From Lepidonotus clava (Eukaryota; Annelida; Polychaeta; Phyllodocida; Polynoidae): DNA of 64,000 nt. The stretch spans positions 37,350,378 through 37,414,377 of the forward strand of contig OW387139.1 of NCBI GenBank assembly GCA_936440205.1. The letters are read 5' to 3'. Under the pieces are notes generated by a model. The model searched no databases, had not been told where the DNA came from, and was given only the letters and a program-made list of their open reading frames with translations. Positions within the stretch are counted from its first letter, which is position 1; each line of letters begins with the position of its first letter. The translations under genes were made by a program, and so were the position numbers. Below, piece by piece: positions 36,794 to 47,239 of the stretch.

Positions 36794-39700
36794 TTACTGT
36801 GCAGCCTCGTATCCTTGCTGGTCAGCTACCATCCAGGCTGGCGCAGCGTGTCCTCGGTAGGGTTCCAGGCGGTCCACATGGACTACCCCCCCCGGTTTCC
36901 CTCGTTTCTTCCGTACTACCACCCGTCCTCGGTCAAGCACCTTGACGATCAGTGCAGGGCCCATCCATGGAAATCGCAACTTCGTTCCCTTGTCCCTATC
37001 CACTACCGTATCGTGCACCCAGACCAGTTCTCCGGCGTGGTATTCCCGCCGAGTCACCTTCCCATCGTACTCGTGTTTCTGATGGATGGCGGCTCGTTTC
37101 AGCCCCGTCCGGGCCTCCCGATAGGCCGCGACTAGCCCTTCCTCCAGGCTTTCCACATAGTCGCCTACCCGTCGGGGTTCCTCCTCTGGTCCTAGAGGTC
37201 TCCCATAAATCGCCTGTCGCGGCATCATGGTCTGTCGGCCCAGCATCATCATATTCGGTGTCACTCCCGTGCTGGCTTGCGGCGTTGCTCTATAACTCAT
37301 CATCACGAGCGGGACCATCTCGTCCCATTCCCGGCCTGTTGCTCGGCAGCTGGCTTTCAAACAACACCCCAAAGTACGGAAACTTCGTTCTATGTACCCG
37401 TCACTCCTGGGGTGGTACGGCGTCGTTCTTGTTTTGTGTATTCCGAATAGTGCACAGACCTGAGCCACCACCTCGGATTCGAAATTCGTGCCTTGATCCG
37501 AGTGTAGTTCCCGAAACGCGCCGTACCGTGCTACTACTTCTTCAACCAGTTTGTTCGCCACTGTCGTTGCCTTTTGATCCGGGATCGGGAAACACTCCAA
37601 CCATTTGGTGAAATAGCATCCCACCATCAGGCAATACTTATTTCCTCGTTTGGTGACTGGGTACGGGCCCGAAACATCCATGGCCAGCCGTTCCATCGGC
37701 TCCCCCACTATGTACTGATGTAGCGGCTCCCGTCTTCCTCGTCCTTTTTTCAGCAACGCGCAATCACATTCTCGACATTCCTTCCGCACGTCTTCCCGGA
37801 GTCCCGGCCAGTAAAACCCTTGTTCCAACAGGGCCGTCGTCCTGGCGACTCCTAAATGCGCTCCTGCCGCGCCTCCATGGTATTCCCTTACCAACTTGGC
37901 CCGTTCCCCTCGGGGAACGACCAACTGGTTCCTCCAACCATGTCCTTCTAGTTCCCAGTACTTCCGATGCAGCACGCCATCCCTGAGGCTTAATCGTTCC
38001 CATTGCCTCCATAGGATCTTTGTTTCCCGGGATTCCGGAGATATGGCCTCCCAACCTGGCCGGTCCGCATCCTCTTCCATCCGTGCGACAATCGGCCCTA
38101 TATCTCGATCCCTCCTCTGCGCTGCTCTCATCTCCTGCGGGGACCATCCGGGCTCGTACCCCCGGGCCCGCGTCACTACTCTCACTTTTTCGGTATTCTC
38201 GTGCTCCTCTCCACATTGTTTGCACGGATACCGGGACAACGCGTCAGCGTTCCCATGCTTCCTGCCCAGTCGGTGTTGGAACGACACATCATGCGAGTCG
38301 ATAATCTCAATCCACCGAGCAGCCTGCCCCATCGGTTCCTTACTTCTCTGCAGCCAACTGACCGCGCTATTATCCGTCCGGACTATCACGCGTTGACCAT
38401 AGATGTAGCACCGAAAATGCTTCAAAGCTCGCACCACCGCCAACAGTTCTTTCCGCGTGGTGCAATACTTTCGTTCGTTTGACTCCAGGGTTTTGCTCGT
38501 GTAAGCTATCACCCGTTCCTCCCCTCTCTGCTCCTGTGATAGCACGGCTCCCGTTCCCACGTCACTGGCGTCTGTGTCAAGCCACCATTGTCCATCTTCC
38601 TCCGGGAATCCCAACACCGGGGCCTCCGTTAGCGCCTTCTTCATCGCATCAAATGCCTCTTGTCGTCTCGCGCTCCACACGAATGGTTCCTCCTTCGTTG
38701 CCAATTCATACAAGGAGGCAGCCAATTCCGTGAAGCCGTTTATATGCCTTCTATAGTATGAACATAATCCCACGAAGGCTCGTACCTCGTGGAGATCCCG
38801 CGGGACCGGCCACTCGGTTACTTGCCGACACTTTTCGGGGTCGGGTTCGATCCCGTTGAATGAGACAACGTGCCCCAAGAACGGAATCTTCTTCTGGAAC
38901 AGCTTGCATTTTCGCGCCTTTAACTTCAGTCCTGCAGCGTTCAATCGGTCCAGAACCCGTACCAATCTTTCCAGAGTCACTTTAAACGTTGGTCCAAAGA
39001 CCAGTATGTCATCCAAGTATACCAGACACTCCTCCCACACGATTCCTCTGAGGATTCTTTCCATCAGTCTCTCGAAGGTGGCTGGGGCGTTCACTAGCCC
39101 GAATGGCATCACTTTGAACTCATACAATCCTCCTTGAGTCACGAAGGCCGTCTTTTCTTGGTCCTCCGGTGCCATCTCCACCTGCCAATATCCGCTTGCG
39201 AGATCCAGACTGCAGAAGAATAGGCTTCCTCCCAAGGTGTTGAGGCTGTCCTCTATCCGCGGGAGCGGATAGGCGTCCACTTTCGTAGCCTGGTTCAGTT
39301 TTCGGTAGTCGATACAGAACCTCGTTCCTCCGTCCTTCTTTTTGACTAGAACGGTCGGGCTACTCCACGCACTCCCGCTCTCCTGGATAATCCCTAGATT
39401 TAACATATCCTCCACCAGTGCTCGTTCTTCCTCTCTCCTGGTGGCCGGATACCGTCTGACCCTCTGCTTGATCGGCATCTGATCCCCCGTTTTAATTCGA
39501 TGTTGTACTAAATCTGTCCGTCCTAACTCATGTTTCGAGGTCGCAAACATTTGTTCCCGGGCCATGATGGCTTTCTCCAGCTCTTCGCCTTCCTTCGTGG
39601 TCAGGTCTTTCTTAGCCTCCCCTATCATTTCAACGAGCGCTCCAGGGGGTTCTTTTGCTTCACTTCCTATTCCTCGTACCTCTTGTACGAAGGTGGCTTC

Positions 39701-40468
39701 TCCGAGTACCCCGCCGGTTTCCAATTTCGCGCTCTCGGTCCCTCGGTTGGCCACCCAAACTTCATTTTCTTCTCCCAATGTCACCGTTCCTGGGATCACC
39801 TCCAGTCCCATAGGTAATCCAGCGCCGGTGATGACAGCCAGCTGTCCACTCTGTCCTATGTCTATTCTCGCTACTACTGTTACTCGGGTCACTTGGAGTG
39901 GGGGTATTTCCGTCGTTTCCTCGATTCGCACGACCTGTCCTCCGACGGTAACTGCCCGAATCCCATCCGTTCTTTGTTCCCCCTCTCCCTCCCCCTCGGC
40001 GGGCAGGAAGATAGCACTCGCGTGGGGCTTAACTGTTAGCCGGTATTTCACCGCGAAGTCGTTTCCCAGGATCCCTTCATCTCTACCGATGTCTGCCACC
40101 ATGAACGTCCACTTCAACACGCGCGTTCCCAATTTTACTGGCAAGTTCGTGCATCCGTAGCACCGCAACGGACTACCATCCACCGAGCAGAGACGTCCTT
40201 CATATCCATCCAGTTCTTCCCATTTTCGTCCCCACTCTCTCCAGAGGCGTTCCGACAGCAGACTGATCATAGATCCGGTATCAACCAAAAAACGGACGAC
40301 ACTCTCTCCCACCATCCCGGCCACATAAAGTCCACATTCTCCCATGCCTACTACTTCTCTCGCCGCGCCCGAAGGGGGCCCCGCGCTTACTGCGACGGCG
40401 ACTGTCCGTTTCCCTGATGCTGAGAACACTCTCTTGCGAAATGGCCCTTCTGGTGACATTGATGACAC
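36794..40468 (-). CDS. pol: pol of the Ty3/Gypsy element
   Basis: 1224 residues in one frame. In order: aspartic protease (LVDTGSMISLL), reverse transcriptase (FCIDYRKLNQAT, LDLASGYWQVEM, MPFGLVNAPATF, YLDDILVFG), RNase H (DTDASDVGTGAVLSQ), integrase with an HHCC-type start, then the catalytic part (LAMDVSGPYP, LHSDQGTNFES), and a GPY/F-like end (WMGPALIVKVLD). No chromodomain was recognised. Domain order with integrase last is diagnostic of Ty3/Gypsy. Confidence 0.95.
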   Translation of the reverse strand: MSSMSPEGPFRKRVFSASGKRTVAVAVSAGPPSGAAREVVGMGECGLYVAGMVGESVVRFLVDTGSMISLLSERLWREWGRKWEELDGYEGRLCSVDGSPLRCYGCTNLPVKLGTRVLKWTFMVADIGRDEGILGNDFAVKYRLTVKPHASAIFLPAEGEGEGEQRTDGIRAVTVGGQVVRIEETTEIPPLQVTRVTVVARIDIGQSGQLAVITGAGLPMGLEVIPGTVTLGEENEVWVANRGTESAKLETGGVLGEATFVQEVRGIGSEAKEPPGALVEMIGEAKKDLTTKEGEELEKAIMAREQMFATSKHELGRTDLVQHRIKTGDQMPIKQRVRRYPATRREEERALVEDMLNLGIIQESGSAWSSPTVLVKKKDGGTRFCIDYRKLNQATKVDAYPLPRIEDSLNTLGGSLFFCSLDLASGYWQVEMAPEDQEKTAFVTQGGLYEFKVMPFGLVNAPATFERLMERILRGIVWEECLVYLDDILVFGPTFKVTLERLVRVLDRLNAAGLKLKARKCKLFQKKIPFLGHVVSFNGIEPDPEKCRQVTEWPVPRDLHEVRAFVGLCSYYRRHINGFTELAASLYELATKEEPFVWSARRQEAFDAMKKALTEAPVLGFPEEDGQWWLDTDASDVGTGAVLSQEQRGEERVIAYTSKTLESNERKYCTTRKELLAVVRALKHFRCYIYGQRVIVRTDNSAVSWLQRSKEPMGQAARWIEIIDSHDVSFQHRLGRKHGNADALSRYPCKQCGEEHENTEKVRVVTRARGYEPGWSPQEMRAAQRRDRDIGPIVARMEEDADRPGWEAISPESRETKILWRQWERLSLRDGVLHRKYWELEGHGWRNQLVVPRGERAKLVREYHGGAAGAHLGVARTTALLEQGFYWPGLREDVRKECRECDCALLKKGRGRREPLHQYIVGEPMERLAMDVSGPYPVTKRGNKYCLMVGCYFTKWLECFPIPDQKATTVANKLVEEVVARYGAFRELHSDQGTNFESEVVAQVCALFGIHKTRTTPYHPRSDGYIERSFRTLGCCLKASCRATGREWDEMVPLVMMSYRATPQASTGVTPNMMMLGRQTMMPRQAIYGRPLGPEEEPRRVGDYVESLEEGLVAAYREARTGLKRAAIHQKHEYDGKVTRREYHAGELVWVHDTVVDRDKGTKLRFPWMGPALIVKVLDRGRVVVRKKRGKPGGVVHVDRLEPYRGHAAPAWMVADQQGYEAAQ

Positions 40469-41361
40469 TCTAAATCTTCTTTTCGCTTCTTAAACGCCTC
40501 CCTCCGGGCCGTTGCTTGTCTTCTAGCTTCCCGTTCTTCTGCCAATTCTTTCATCATCTCCTCCAACTTACCGTTTAAGGCCATGATCTGTGTATTGGCG
40601 TCCTCCTCGGGCTTCACTGCCCGCAGGAGGCGGCGTGAGTATCGTTCCTGTATTTCTACCACCTCTACCGCCTCCTCTAGTGTCTTGCATCCTTTCTCTG
40701 CACACTTCAGCTGAAGGTCTTCCCCAACTGCAGCCTGGAACGCATGTAATGCTGCTTTTTCCTGGCTAGCGTAGTCGTTGGAGAAGTAGGCTCTTGATGC
40801 CAGTCGCCGGGCATTATCAGCCAACTCCTTCGCTGTCTGGTTCTTTACACGTTTCAATCCCGCCAACTCTTGCAGGGCATTACACGTGTCCTTCTCCTGA
40901 CCGAACCTCCGGCGCAACGCATCCACCCTCGCTGAGTAACGGAGTCGCTCCCTGTCCGGGAGTCTGACGAAGTACATTCGTGCCGTTCCCGTCAGCGAGA
41001 GAAAAAGCATCGCCGCTTTTTCCTCGGCCGTCCAGCGTCCCAATGTTGCGTACTCCTCAAACTGGTTGATCCATCCCTCGAAATCCGGTTTACCGTCATA
41101 CTTCTCTGGTCGTAAACTGAACTTCTTCAAACTCGCTCCTTCCTGACCGGTCTGTTGTTGTTGAGCCCGCACATTCTGCTCATCCGTCGGGGTGGACGTT
41201 CCCATAAAATTAAACTGCCTACCCATGATGGTCGTGTCCTCCCCTTTGGTCTCGGTTTTCGCACCTCCTTTCTCCTCCCCACCTTCCTTGAAGGCGACGT
41301 CAGAATCCATCTGCTCGAAGACTGCCGCAGTCGCCATGAGTATCCAATACCGACGAAACAT
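40387..41361 (-). CDS. gag: gag of the Ty3/Gypsy element
   Basis: 324 residues. The middle resembles a retrotransposon gag capsid region (GKPDFEGWINQFEEY, then LFLSLTGTARMYF). It ends with one zinc knuckle, CHQCHQKGHFAREC, then a Gln/Ser-rich end. It overlaps the start of pol by about 80 bases in a different frame, as in families that make pol by frameshifting. Confidence 0.88.
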   Translation of the reverse strand: MFRRYWILMATAAVFEQMDSDVAFKEGGEEKGGAKTETKGEDTTIMGRQFNFMGTSTPTDEQNVRAQQQQTGQEGASLKKFSLRPEKYDGKPDFEGWINQFEEYATLGRWTAEEKAAMLFLSLTGTARMYFVRLPDRERLRYSARVDALRRRFGQEKDTCNALQELAGLKRVKNQTAKELADNARRLASRAYFSNDYASQEKAALHAFQAAVGEDLQLKCAEKGCKTLEEAVEVVEIQERYSRRLLRAVKPEEDANTQIMALNGKLEEMMKELAEEREARRQATARREAFKKRKEDLECHQCHQKGHFARECSQHQGNGQSPSQ

Positions 41362-41413
41362 CCAAGATCCACAAGTCCGTATGTGCCTATTTCAGCACCA
41401 CCGCTGCCACCAG

Positions 41414-42400
41414 TGTGACGTTCTCTGGTAAGTCGGGGTTGCCGATTCTTACAACAGAGGAACGTGGGGGTTGTTCGGGTCTCGGGGCGGACGGGGAATC
41501 CGGGCCAAGAACCGAGATGTGTTTCTAGAGTCGTGCCTCGCGCACGAGGGGGGGCTGAGCGAATCGATCGGGAATCGGCACTCGATGTCGACGGAGGACT
41601 GCGGGGGAGGGAAATTATGGTAGGGGTACGGGTCGGCCGGGGGGCGGTCCACCCCTGAGTTCCGGTCCGCGGGGGCGACGGGCCGACGGTCGCCTATTGT
41701 TTGGTAGCGTGGGGCCGAGCATGCCGCGCCCTCGTCCCCGCGGACTTCGCTCCTTCGTTCCGCTCCCCATGTCTTCGTACCATACTACGCCTCGGTTTCC
41801 GGTACTACTTCGGGCCTTCGTGCCTTACTCCGTTCCCTCGTTCCTCGTTCTTCGGGCCGTCGGGCCCCTTACCCTATGTTTCTACTACCTATCTCGAACT
41901 TCGACTGTTTTGTCCTAACTTCGGCTTAATTACTCTGATCGGCTCATCTTTAGCGGTTGTTTCAGGAAAGAGGACACGTCTGGACACCAGGAGAACTGTT
42001 AAAGAACTCTGTTTATTCGGGCCTCACCGCCCCTTTATATACTAGAGAGGTCAGCCCTGATTGGCTGCCTTCGGTCACGTGACCTACAACTGACGTCACT
42101 TCCGGTTTATATATTCCGTTTCCGGTTTACATTTCACTTCCGGTTTACATATTTCCGGGTTTCGTTCCTTTACGTTTTCGTTCCTTACATATTCGTTATT
42201 CGTTCTTTACATATTCGTTCTTTACATATTCGTGCCTCTTTTTCAGGCTTTCTATACTTTCGTTCATTATTACATATTCGTTCCTTTACATCTATTTCGT
42301 TCTCTTACATATATTTCGTTCTCTTACATATATTTCTATTATTACCTTATTTCTATTATTTTAACCTCTATGTATTTTGGCTGAATAGCCGTTCATCACA
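41414..42400 (-). repeat. 5' LTR of the Ty3/Gypsy element
   Basis: A 987-bp direct repeat of 28962-29948, with outer flank TTAG at 42401-42404. Directly inside it, on the minus strand, comes CTGGTGGCAGCGGTGG. This begins like a tRNA primer-binding site (TGG...) one base from the LTR; the tRNA was not identified. Confidence 0.92.
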
Positions 42401-42735
42401 TTAGCATCAAGGGCTAGGCCCCTATATTTACTGAAAACCTACAGGGGGATTAGGGATATCTTTTCCTGTAGGTCAAACTCACACTAGAAGTCATGGAGCA
42501 AAAATATGCAGGATATGCCAATAGCTCTATTTACATAGAGTTCGCAGAATGTTAATTTCTTTTTTCATGAAAATAGTAATTATCTATTCCATAGACCCAG
42601 AAAAGCAATCCTATTTACTGCGTGTACGCGTATAGGCTATACCTAGGGGGAATGTGCATTGTATCGCGCACCAGTGCGTGATTCAACAAATATAGGTTAT
42701 GATACAGCTGAAAATAAAGCTACAAGTCCAGAAGC

Positions 42736-42898
42736 AATTTTTATGAGATGAAAAAAATATATGCAAAAAGTAAAATTTTTTTACTTTTTACTTTTTTTTT
42801 TCATCTCATAAAAATTGATCTTTTAATAATTTGTTGATAAGTTTTGATATTTAATTGAATTTAATATTTAATATTTTCGAAATATCAAAACTTATAAA
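42736..42898. repeat. two adjacent AT-rich inverted repeats
   Basis: The first pairs TTTTTATGAGATGAAAAAAA with TTTTTTTCATCTCATAAAAA. The second pairs ATAAGTTTTGATATT with AATATCAAAACTTAT. They lie a few hundred bases outside the LTR element and could extrude as cruciforms. Confidence 0.6.
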
Positions 42899-44569
42899 AC
42901 ATTATTTGCACATTTAAAAGCTTAAATGTGCACATTAAGAATATAAAGTTTGATGCAGAAAAAGAATCAGGGAAATTAGATATATCGCTGTATTGTTGTA
43001 TCACGGATGTAGTTGTTGTATCATGGATCAACAATTAATTTGACTATTGTTATATTCAAGCAAACTATATATAAATAATTAATTAGAAAAAACATTTTGA
43101 AAAGACCTTATAAATGAGCGTATTAGTTTTTCTTATTTGTATAAAAAAAATTAGCAAGATAGTGCCAGCCATTGGAGTTCTTCATCCAGATAATGAATAG
43201 TTAAGGTTCTTGACGTATTAATAATTTATAAATATATGTATATTTGATTGACCCGATTATTTTCTGAGATTGTAATTTCACGCAATAGATAGGCAATTGT
43301 TTAATTGAATGACAGTGATCTATCTAGTGGACTGATAATCTGAATTAAACCAGTCGGACGTGACGGGCATGCATGCATAAACTGTGAGTAGTATAGGAAA
43401 ATAGGAATTCGAAAAAGGCAATTATTTGTATTTATCTATCCATAATGTTCCCAAATATATATATTATTACAATGATGATAGTAACCATTAGGCCTATATT
43501 ACACATAAAAAAATCCAAATCGCTAGAAAATGTCATGGGTGTATCTAACTAACTGTCCATTCCATTTTATGTGTACCAGTGTATAACGGTGTAACATGCA
43601 CATTAGAGGCCACTCAATAGAATATAAAACTCATTTGTCATGACGTAGATTATTATTTTGAAATACTAACCTTTATACAAGGTGGGCCTATATTGCAAGC
43701 AGCCTATAACTGAATCAACAATAACTGATCAAATATAGGTAATTTGTTTTGCATCACATATCATATACTTATGAAAAGAATAGGTCTGCATGAGCGAATA
43801 AATGAATAGATATAATACCCTACATTTAACAAGGCAGGTGTATCATTAAATAGCAACAGAAATTAATGTACACTGATTTTTGTTGGCAAAAAAATGTTCT
43901 GCCGGCGCCAAAGGCAGGTGGACCCTACCCATGAACGTCAGCCCGTAAGGTCTAATGACAAGAGACGGCACCTGGTGACCAGATGATAAACTACCCCGAT
44001 AAACCCCCCTCATCATTTACTCCTAAGGCTAAGGTGTTCTTTAGTAGCCCACAGGTATCCTACCTGAAAAGGCCAGGGACACCCAGGAAAGAAAAACGCT
44101 TGCTGGGACTATAATAGAATAACGAGGTAATTTCTTTCATATTTTGTTTTCCATGTTTTGTGCCACTTTTTGAAGGTCTCATTTCATGTAAGTACTGCTG
44201 CATTGGATAGCCCAGAGTTGGATTTAAGGACCTACGGGCTGTACATCCCATGTGGGACATATACTGATAATCATAATAGACTCGGTGTTTTATTCTAATC
44301 ACACAATTATATATCGATAGTACACGACTGAAGGTAAACGATTACACTCATTTATTTTAAACCACCGGCGGAGTTTTATTTTTACCTTGAGCAGGTAGTA
44401 ATAATATGCCCAGTAAGCAGCTAAGTGTAGGCCTAGTTGCCCAATGGGCAACCAACTTCAAAATTTTGAATGTGGATATATGAGGCCGGTCGACCCACTA
44501 GAGTTGGCGTTTCGATGTTTTATTTATTTTCCCAATGAGGTTGGGGTTTTTCCCCCAACATAAAATTGA

Positions 44570-45185
44570 TCTATCCTAAGTAATGATTTCTATTTCCCTT
44601 ACAAAAGTATGTGACATTAAGTTATGAATAATATTTACTAGAATCGAGACATTTGAATATGTTGAATTTAATCAAATACTAAGGTATAACAGTAAACCTG
44701 TTATCAATTATGTTATCTCACAACAGTCTGACAGCCAGTCACTCAGAGTCATTTCCGCGGAAAATTCGGAAATTCATCAAAAACATATCGAAACCTCACA
44801 ATGGGGAAAGAATGGTTTCCTATCAAAATACAACAAGAAATGGCCCGGGAAAAAAAATTGTGATCTTTTTCATAAAATCTATCAGTGGCCCCCACCCCCC
44901 TATATGAAATATATTTTCTCCTCGGATTTGGACGAATCTGAGAAATGACTCAAAACATTTCAAAAACCGCGGAATTCCGCGGATCCGCGGAGGTCTGACA
45001 CGCCTTTCTGAAGAATAGAAAACACGTCATCATTCATTGTTAGGGACTTTAGGGCCACTGACTAATCTATCCTAATGATTTCAGAACTACATGTATTTCC
45101 CTTACAATAGTGCATAACATCAACTAATTTTTCTGAAGAACAGAAAAGACGTCATCATTCGTTATTAGGGACTTTAGGGCAATTT
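44570..45185. repeat. diverged duplicated blocks with CCGCGG palindromes
   Basis: The block ending in ATCATTC..TTAGGGACTTTAGGGC occurs at 45004-45056 and again at 45129-45180. The block TATTTCCCTTACAA occurs near 44590 and 45096. ATTTCCGCGGAA-type words recur. This is probably an old repeat family. Confidence 0.5.
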
Positions 45186-45317
45186 CCGCGGAAATTAAAA
45201 CGTTTTTTAAAACGTCATTTTTAAGAAGAAAAAAATCTATTATGTTGAATAAAGCGGACAGTAGGTGGGCTTTAGATATTTTGGATAGAGCAAGATCAAC
45301 TTCTGAGAGAAGTGGTT

Positions 45318-45333
45318 GGTCCTGAAAAGGACC
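45318..45333 (-). terminator. histone 3' stem-loop, distal, canonical
   Basis: GGTCCTTTTCAGGACC followed by AACCA has a 6-bp stem with the consensus TTTC loop and an A-rich 5' side (CCAAAGG). It lies 51 bases after the stop. No clear purine-rich downstream element (AAGAAAGA type) was seen; CTCTCAGAAG is the nearest. Confidence 0.88.
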
Positions 45334-45347
45334 TTTGGTTAGGTTTT

Positions 45348-45363
45348 GGTCCTGAGAAGGACC
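45348..45363 (-). terminator. histone 3' stem-loop, proximal, variant loop
   Basis: GGTCCTTCTCAGGACC, beginning 21 bases after the H1 stop, has a 6-bp stem and a TCTC loop in place of the usual TTTC. Such hairpins are bound by SLBP and direct 3' processing of histone mRNA without poly(A). Confidence 0.8.
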
Positions 45364-45384
45364 GTTTGGGGGGGAAGTAGGGAT

Positions 45385-45927
45385 CTACTTCTTGGCTGCC
45401 TTCTTGGAGGACTTCTTGGCCGCCTTCTTAGGGCTCTTCCTCGCAGCCTTCTTCGCCGGTCTCTTGGCCTTCTTAGCAGCTGGCTTCTTCTTGGCAGCCT
45501 TCTTTGGCTTCTTGGCCTTTGCCTTCTTTGGTTTCTTAGCCTTCTTCGCCTTCTTGGGTTTCTTGGCCTTCTTAGCCTTCTTGGGCTTCCTCTTCTTCTT
45601 GGGCTTCTTCGCCTTCTTGGCCTTCTTCTTCTTGGCTACCTTGGGCTTGGCTCCCAGCCTGAATCGTCCGGCTGCTCCAGTACCAGAGGCCTGCTTGAAG
45701 GCTCCAGAGGCTACTCCTCTCTTCAGGCAATTCCTGATGAAGTAGGCCATGCGATTCATGTCGATTCCGCGGTTGTTGGCGGCGACATACTTCTTGATGG
45801 CGACCAGAGACGATCCCTTCCTGTCCTTCAGGTTCTTGATGGCGTCCGTCACCATAACGCTGACCGGGGGGTGGACCGCGGCCCTCACCGCCCTCTTCTT
45901 CTTCTTCGGCGACCCTGACGTCGACAT
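45385..45927 (-). CDS. H1: linker histone H1
   Basis: 180 residues from one exon. H1 binds the nucleosome dyad and linker DNA and compacts chromatin. After a short basic head with one SPKK site (residues 6-9) comes the winged-helix globular domain at about 19-92, with the family's [26 protein letters not shown] and GRFRLG landmarks. The tail from about 95 is almost all Lys, Ala and Pro, with many KKAKKPKK copies and a second SPKK near 165. The length is ordinary for an invertebrate H1. The absence of introns and the histone stem-loops downstream mark it as replication-dependent. No core histone gene is visible within the window, so this copy is not in a standard histone repeat here. Confidence 0.95.
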   Translation of the reverse strand: MSTSGSPKKKKRAVRAAVHPPVSVMVTDAIKNLKDRKGSSLVAIKKYVAANNRGIDMNRMAYFIRNCLKRGVASGAFKQASGTGAAGRFRLGAKPKVAKKKKAKKAKKPKKKRKPKKAKKAKKPKKAKKAKKPKKAKAKKPKKAAKKKPAAKKAKRPAKKAARKSPKKAAKKSSKKAAKK

Positions 45928-46130
45928 GTCGATTTTGAGTTGAGATAAGCTGGGTGTTATCTAATCGGTGCCTCAGAGACAACTGACGTCAAAATTCGTC
46001 GACGTCACATATTTATAGCCGACGTGACGAAAAGCGCGGACGTTGGAGAGAGCACCTACGTCACGTCCCGCCAGACTGGCGCCAGCGACCATTTTGTTGG
46101 CCCATCTGTGTTTCCTACTCTGTTTCGTCG
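45928..46130. promoter_or_regulatory. divergent promoter between H1 and an unknown plus-strand gene
   Basis: The two start codons are 203 bases apart. For H1 (minus) a TATA box CTATAAAT lies at 46011-46017, about 90 bases before the ATG. TGACGT-type CRE/ATF words occur at 45984-45991 (perfect TGACGTCA), 46001-46008, about 46022-46029 and 46058-46065. The plus side lacks a TATA box and carries CGACCATTTTG, a YY1-like word, near 46087. Confidence 0.7.
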
Positions 46131-46205
46131 ATGGATATTGGGCTTGATTTCAGTCGAGGACGTCTGAAATTTGCACCGAGGAGACAAAACATGTTGGATT
46201 TTACG
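46131..46205 (+). CDS. first coding exon of an unknown gene
   Basis: The exon starts ATGGATATTGGG (MDIGLDFSRGRL...), has 25 codons and ends at the strong donor GTGAGT. It leaves in phase 0, and exon 49423-49519 continues the frame. It lies head to head with H1. The protein is not recognised. Confidence 0.55.
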
Positions 46206-46953
46206 GTGAGTATTCCAATTTGACTCGTTCTGCTCAATTGCAAAGCATTTCTATGACGTACCGTCAAAGACGTGGTTTGAAAAAGCGAAACTTTGTGTTC
46301 ACTCGACCCGTAAACAATTTTTAATCCTCATAATATACGGTTATTTATACTTACTGTGTAGGGAAAATAGTACTTATTCGGATGAACACGGCCTTGTTCG
46401 TGAATAAAACAGAGAAAATCCGCCATTTGACGTAACTAATGTGAGGGTACGCACAGCCCGGCGCGGAGCTCCGGCCTCGGACGCCGTTTCTCTAACATGA
46501 TAGAAATTCATTTTTCCTCATTTCAAGCTCATTAAATCTATTCTGGAACTCCTTTTAATTGCCTCTCGCTCACACGAACGAATATCTCTTATTTTGCATG
46601 TATTTTCTAACCTGGTGCAATTTCTTTGCGACAGAAAAAGAAAAATGTAAGATAAAAGTTTTGGTCGGGATTTTCGACAGCTTGCGCGCCATCTTTCTGA
46701 GGCGGAGAGGCCGTAGCGCCCGGGCGTCATGTCATATGCCGTCTATGGTATGACATAATTATAATTTATAATGCCATGGGTATGTAATTTCTAATAGATT
46801 TCAGCACAAACTATCGGACAGACAGAATTAAAAGGATATTTTGGACATTTTGAGAGAGAATCAAGGATTTCGGTGTGAAAATGACTTCGCTAAAACTTAA
46901 AAAAGGGCCAAAAATGGGGACATTATGATTATTCCGAGGAAATTAGACTCTAA

Positions 46954-47239
46954 AGCCCCATACCCACTTAGCGACTTTTGCGGCGACTGGCGACGGCCGA
47001 CTGTGAGAATCGGCGGTGAAATCGCCGGGCGCCTGAAGATCGCCGGGCGACTCCTATTGGTATGATGTGATTTCTGGGCGACTGGCGACGGACGACGTGA
47101 TCGCTGGGAAAATCGCTGGGAAAATCGCCGGGAAAATATCAAACTTGCTGAATATCACAGTCGCCCGGCGACGACGACGGCCCCTCTCACAGTCGCCGGT
47201 CGCCGGTCGCCGGGTAGATCGTTAAGTGGGTATGGGGCT
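46954..47239. mobile_element. MITE, family with AGCCCCATACCCACT ends, copy 1
   Basis: About 286 bp. The ends are AGCCCCATACCCACTTA and its complement, flanked by TAA on both sides. The interior is GC-rich with many GCGACTGGCGAC/GTCGCCGG words that also pair across the centre. A second copy lies at 55750-55966. Confidence 0.7.

Larger units (their letters stand above)
28962..42400 (-). mobile_element. full-length Ty3/Gypsy LTR retrotransposon
   Basis: This is a 13.4 kb element read on the minus strand, with its 5' LTR at 41414-42400 and its 3' LTR at 28962-29948. Each LTR is 987 bp with TG...CA ends, and they are nearly identical where I compared them, so the insertion is young. TTAG flanks both sides as a 4-bp target duplication. 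Parts in order are LTR, gag with zinc knuckle, pol (protease, reverse transcriptase, RNase H, integrase), a C2H2-finger frame, a long disordered frame, about 3.3 kb without clear coding, and LTR. It looks whole. It is far more GC-rich than the host DNA. Clade within Ty3/Gypsy is not assigned. Confidence 0.93.
42401..45300. other. intergenic DNA between the LTR element and the H1 gene
   Basis: AT-rich and without a gene I can support. It holds two adjacent inverted repeats near 42.74-42.90 kb, a GC-richer patch at 43.90-44.02 kb, and CCGCGGAA-type palindromes with a diverged duplication at 44.57-45.20 kb. Confidence 0.45.

Noticed and set aside
36098-37135. 345-codon plus-strand frame
   Set aside because: It is antisense to the integrase end of pol and its flank, with no family resemblance.
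45346-45982. Leu-rich plus-strand frame and Glu/Gly-rich minus-strand frame over H1
   Set aside because: Both are frame shadows of the Lys/Ala-rich H1 tail (AAG read as CTT or GAA).
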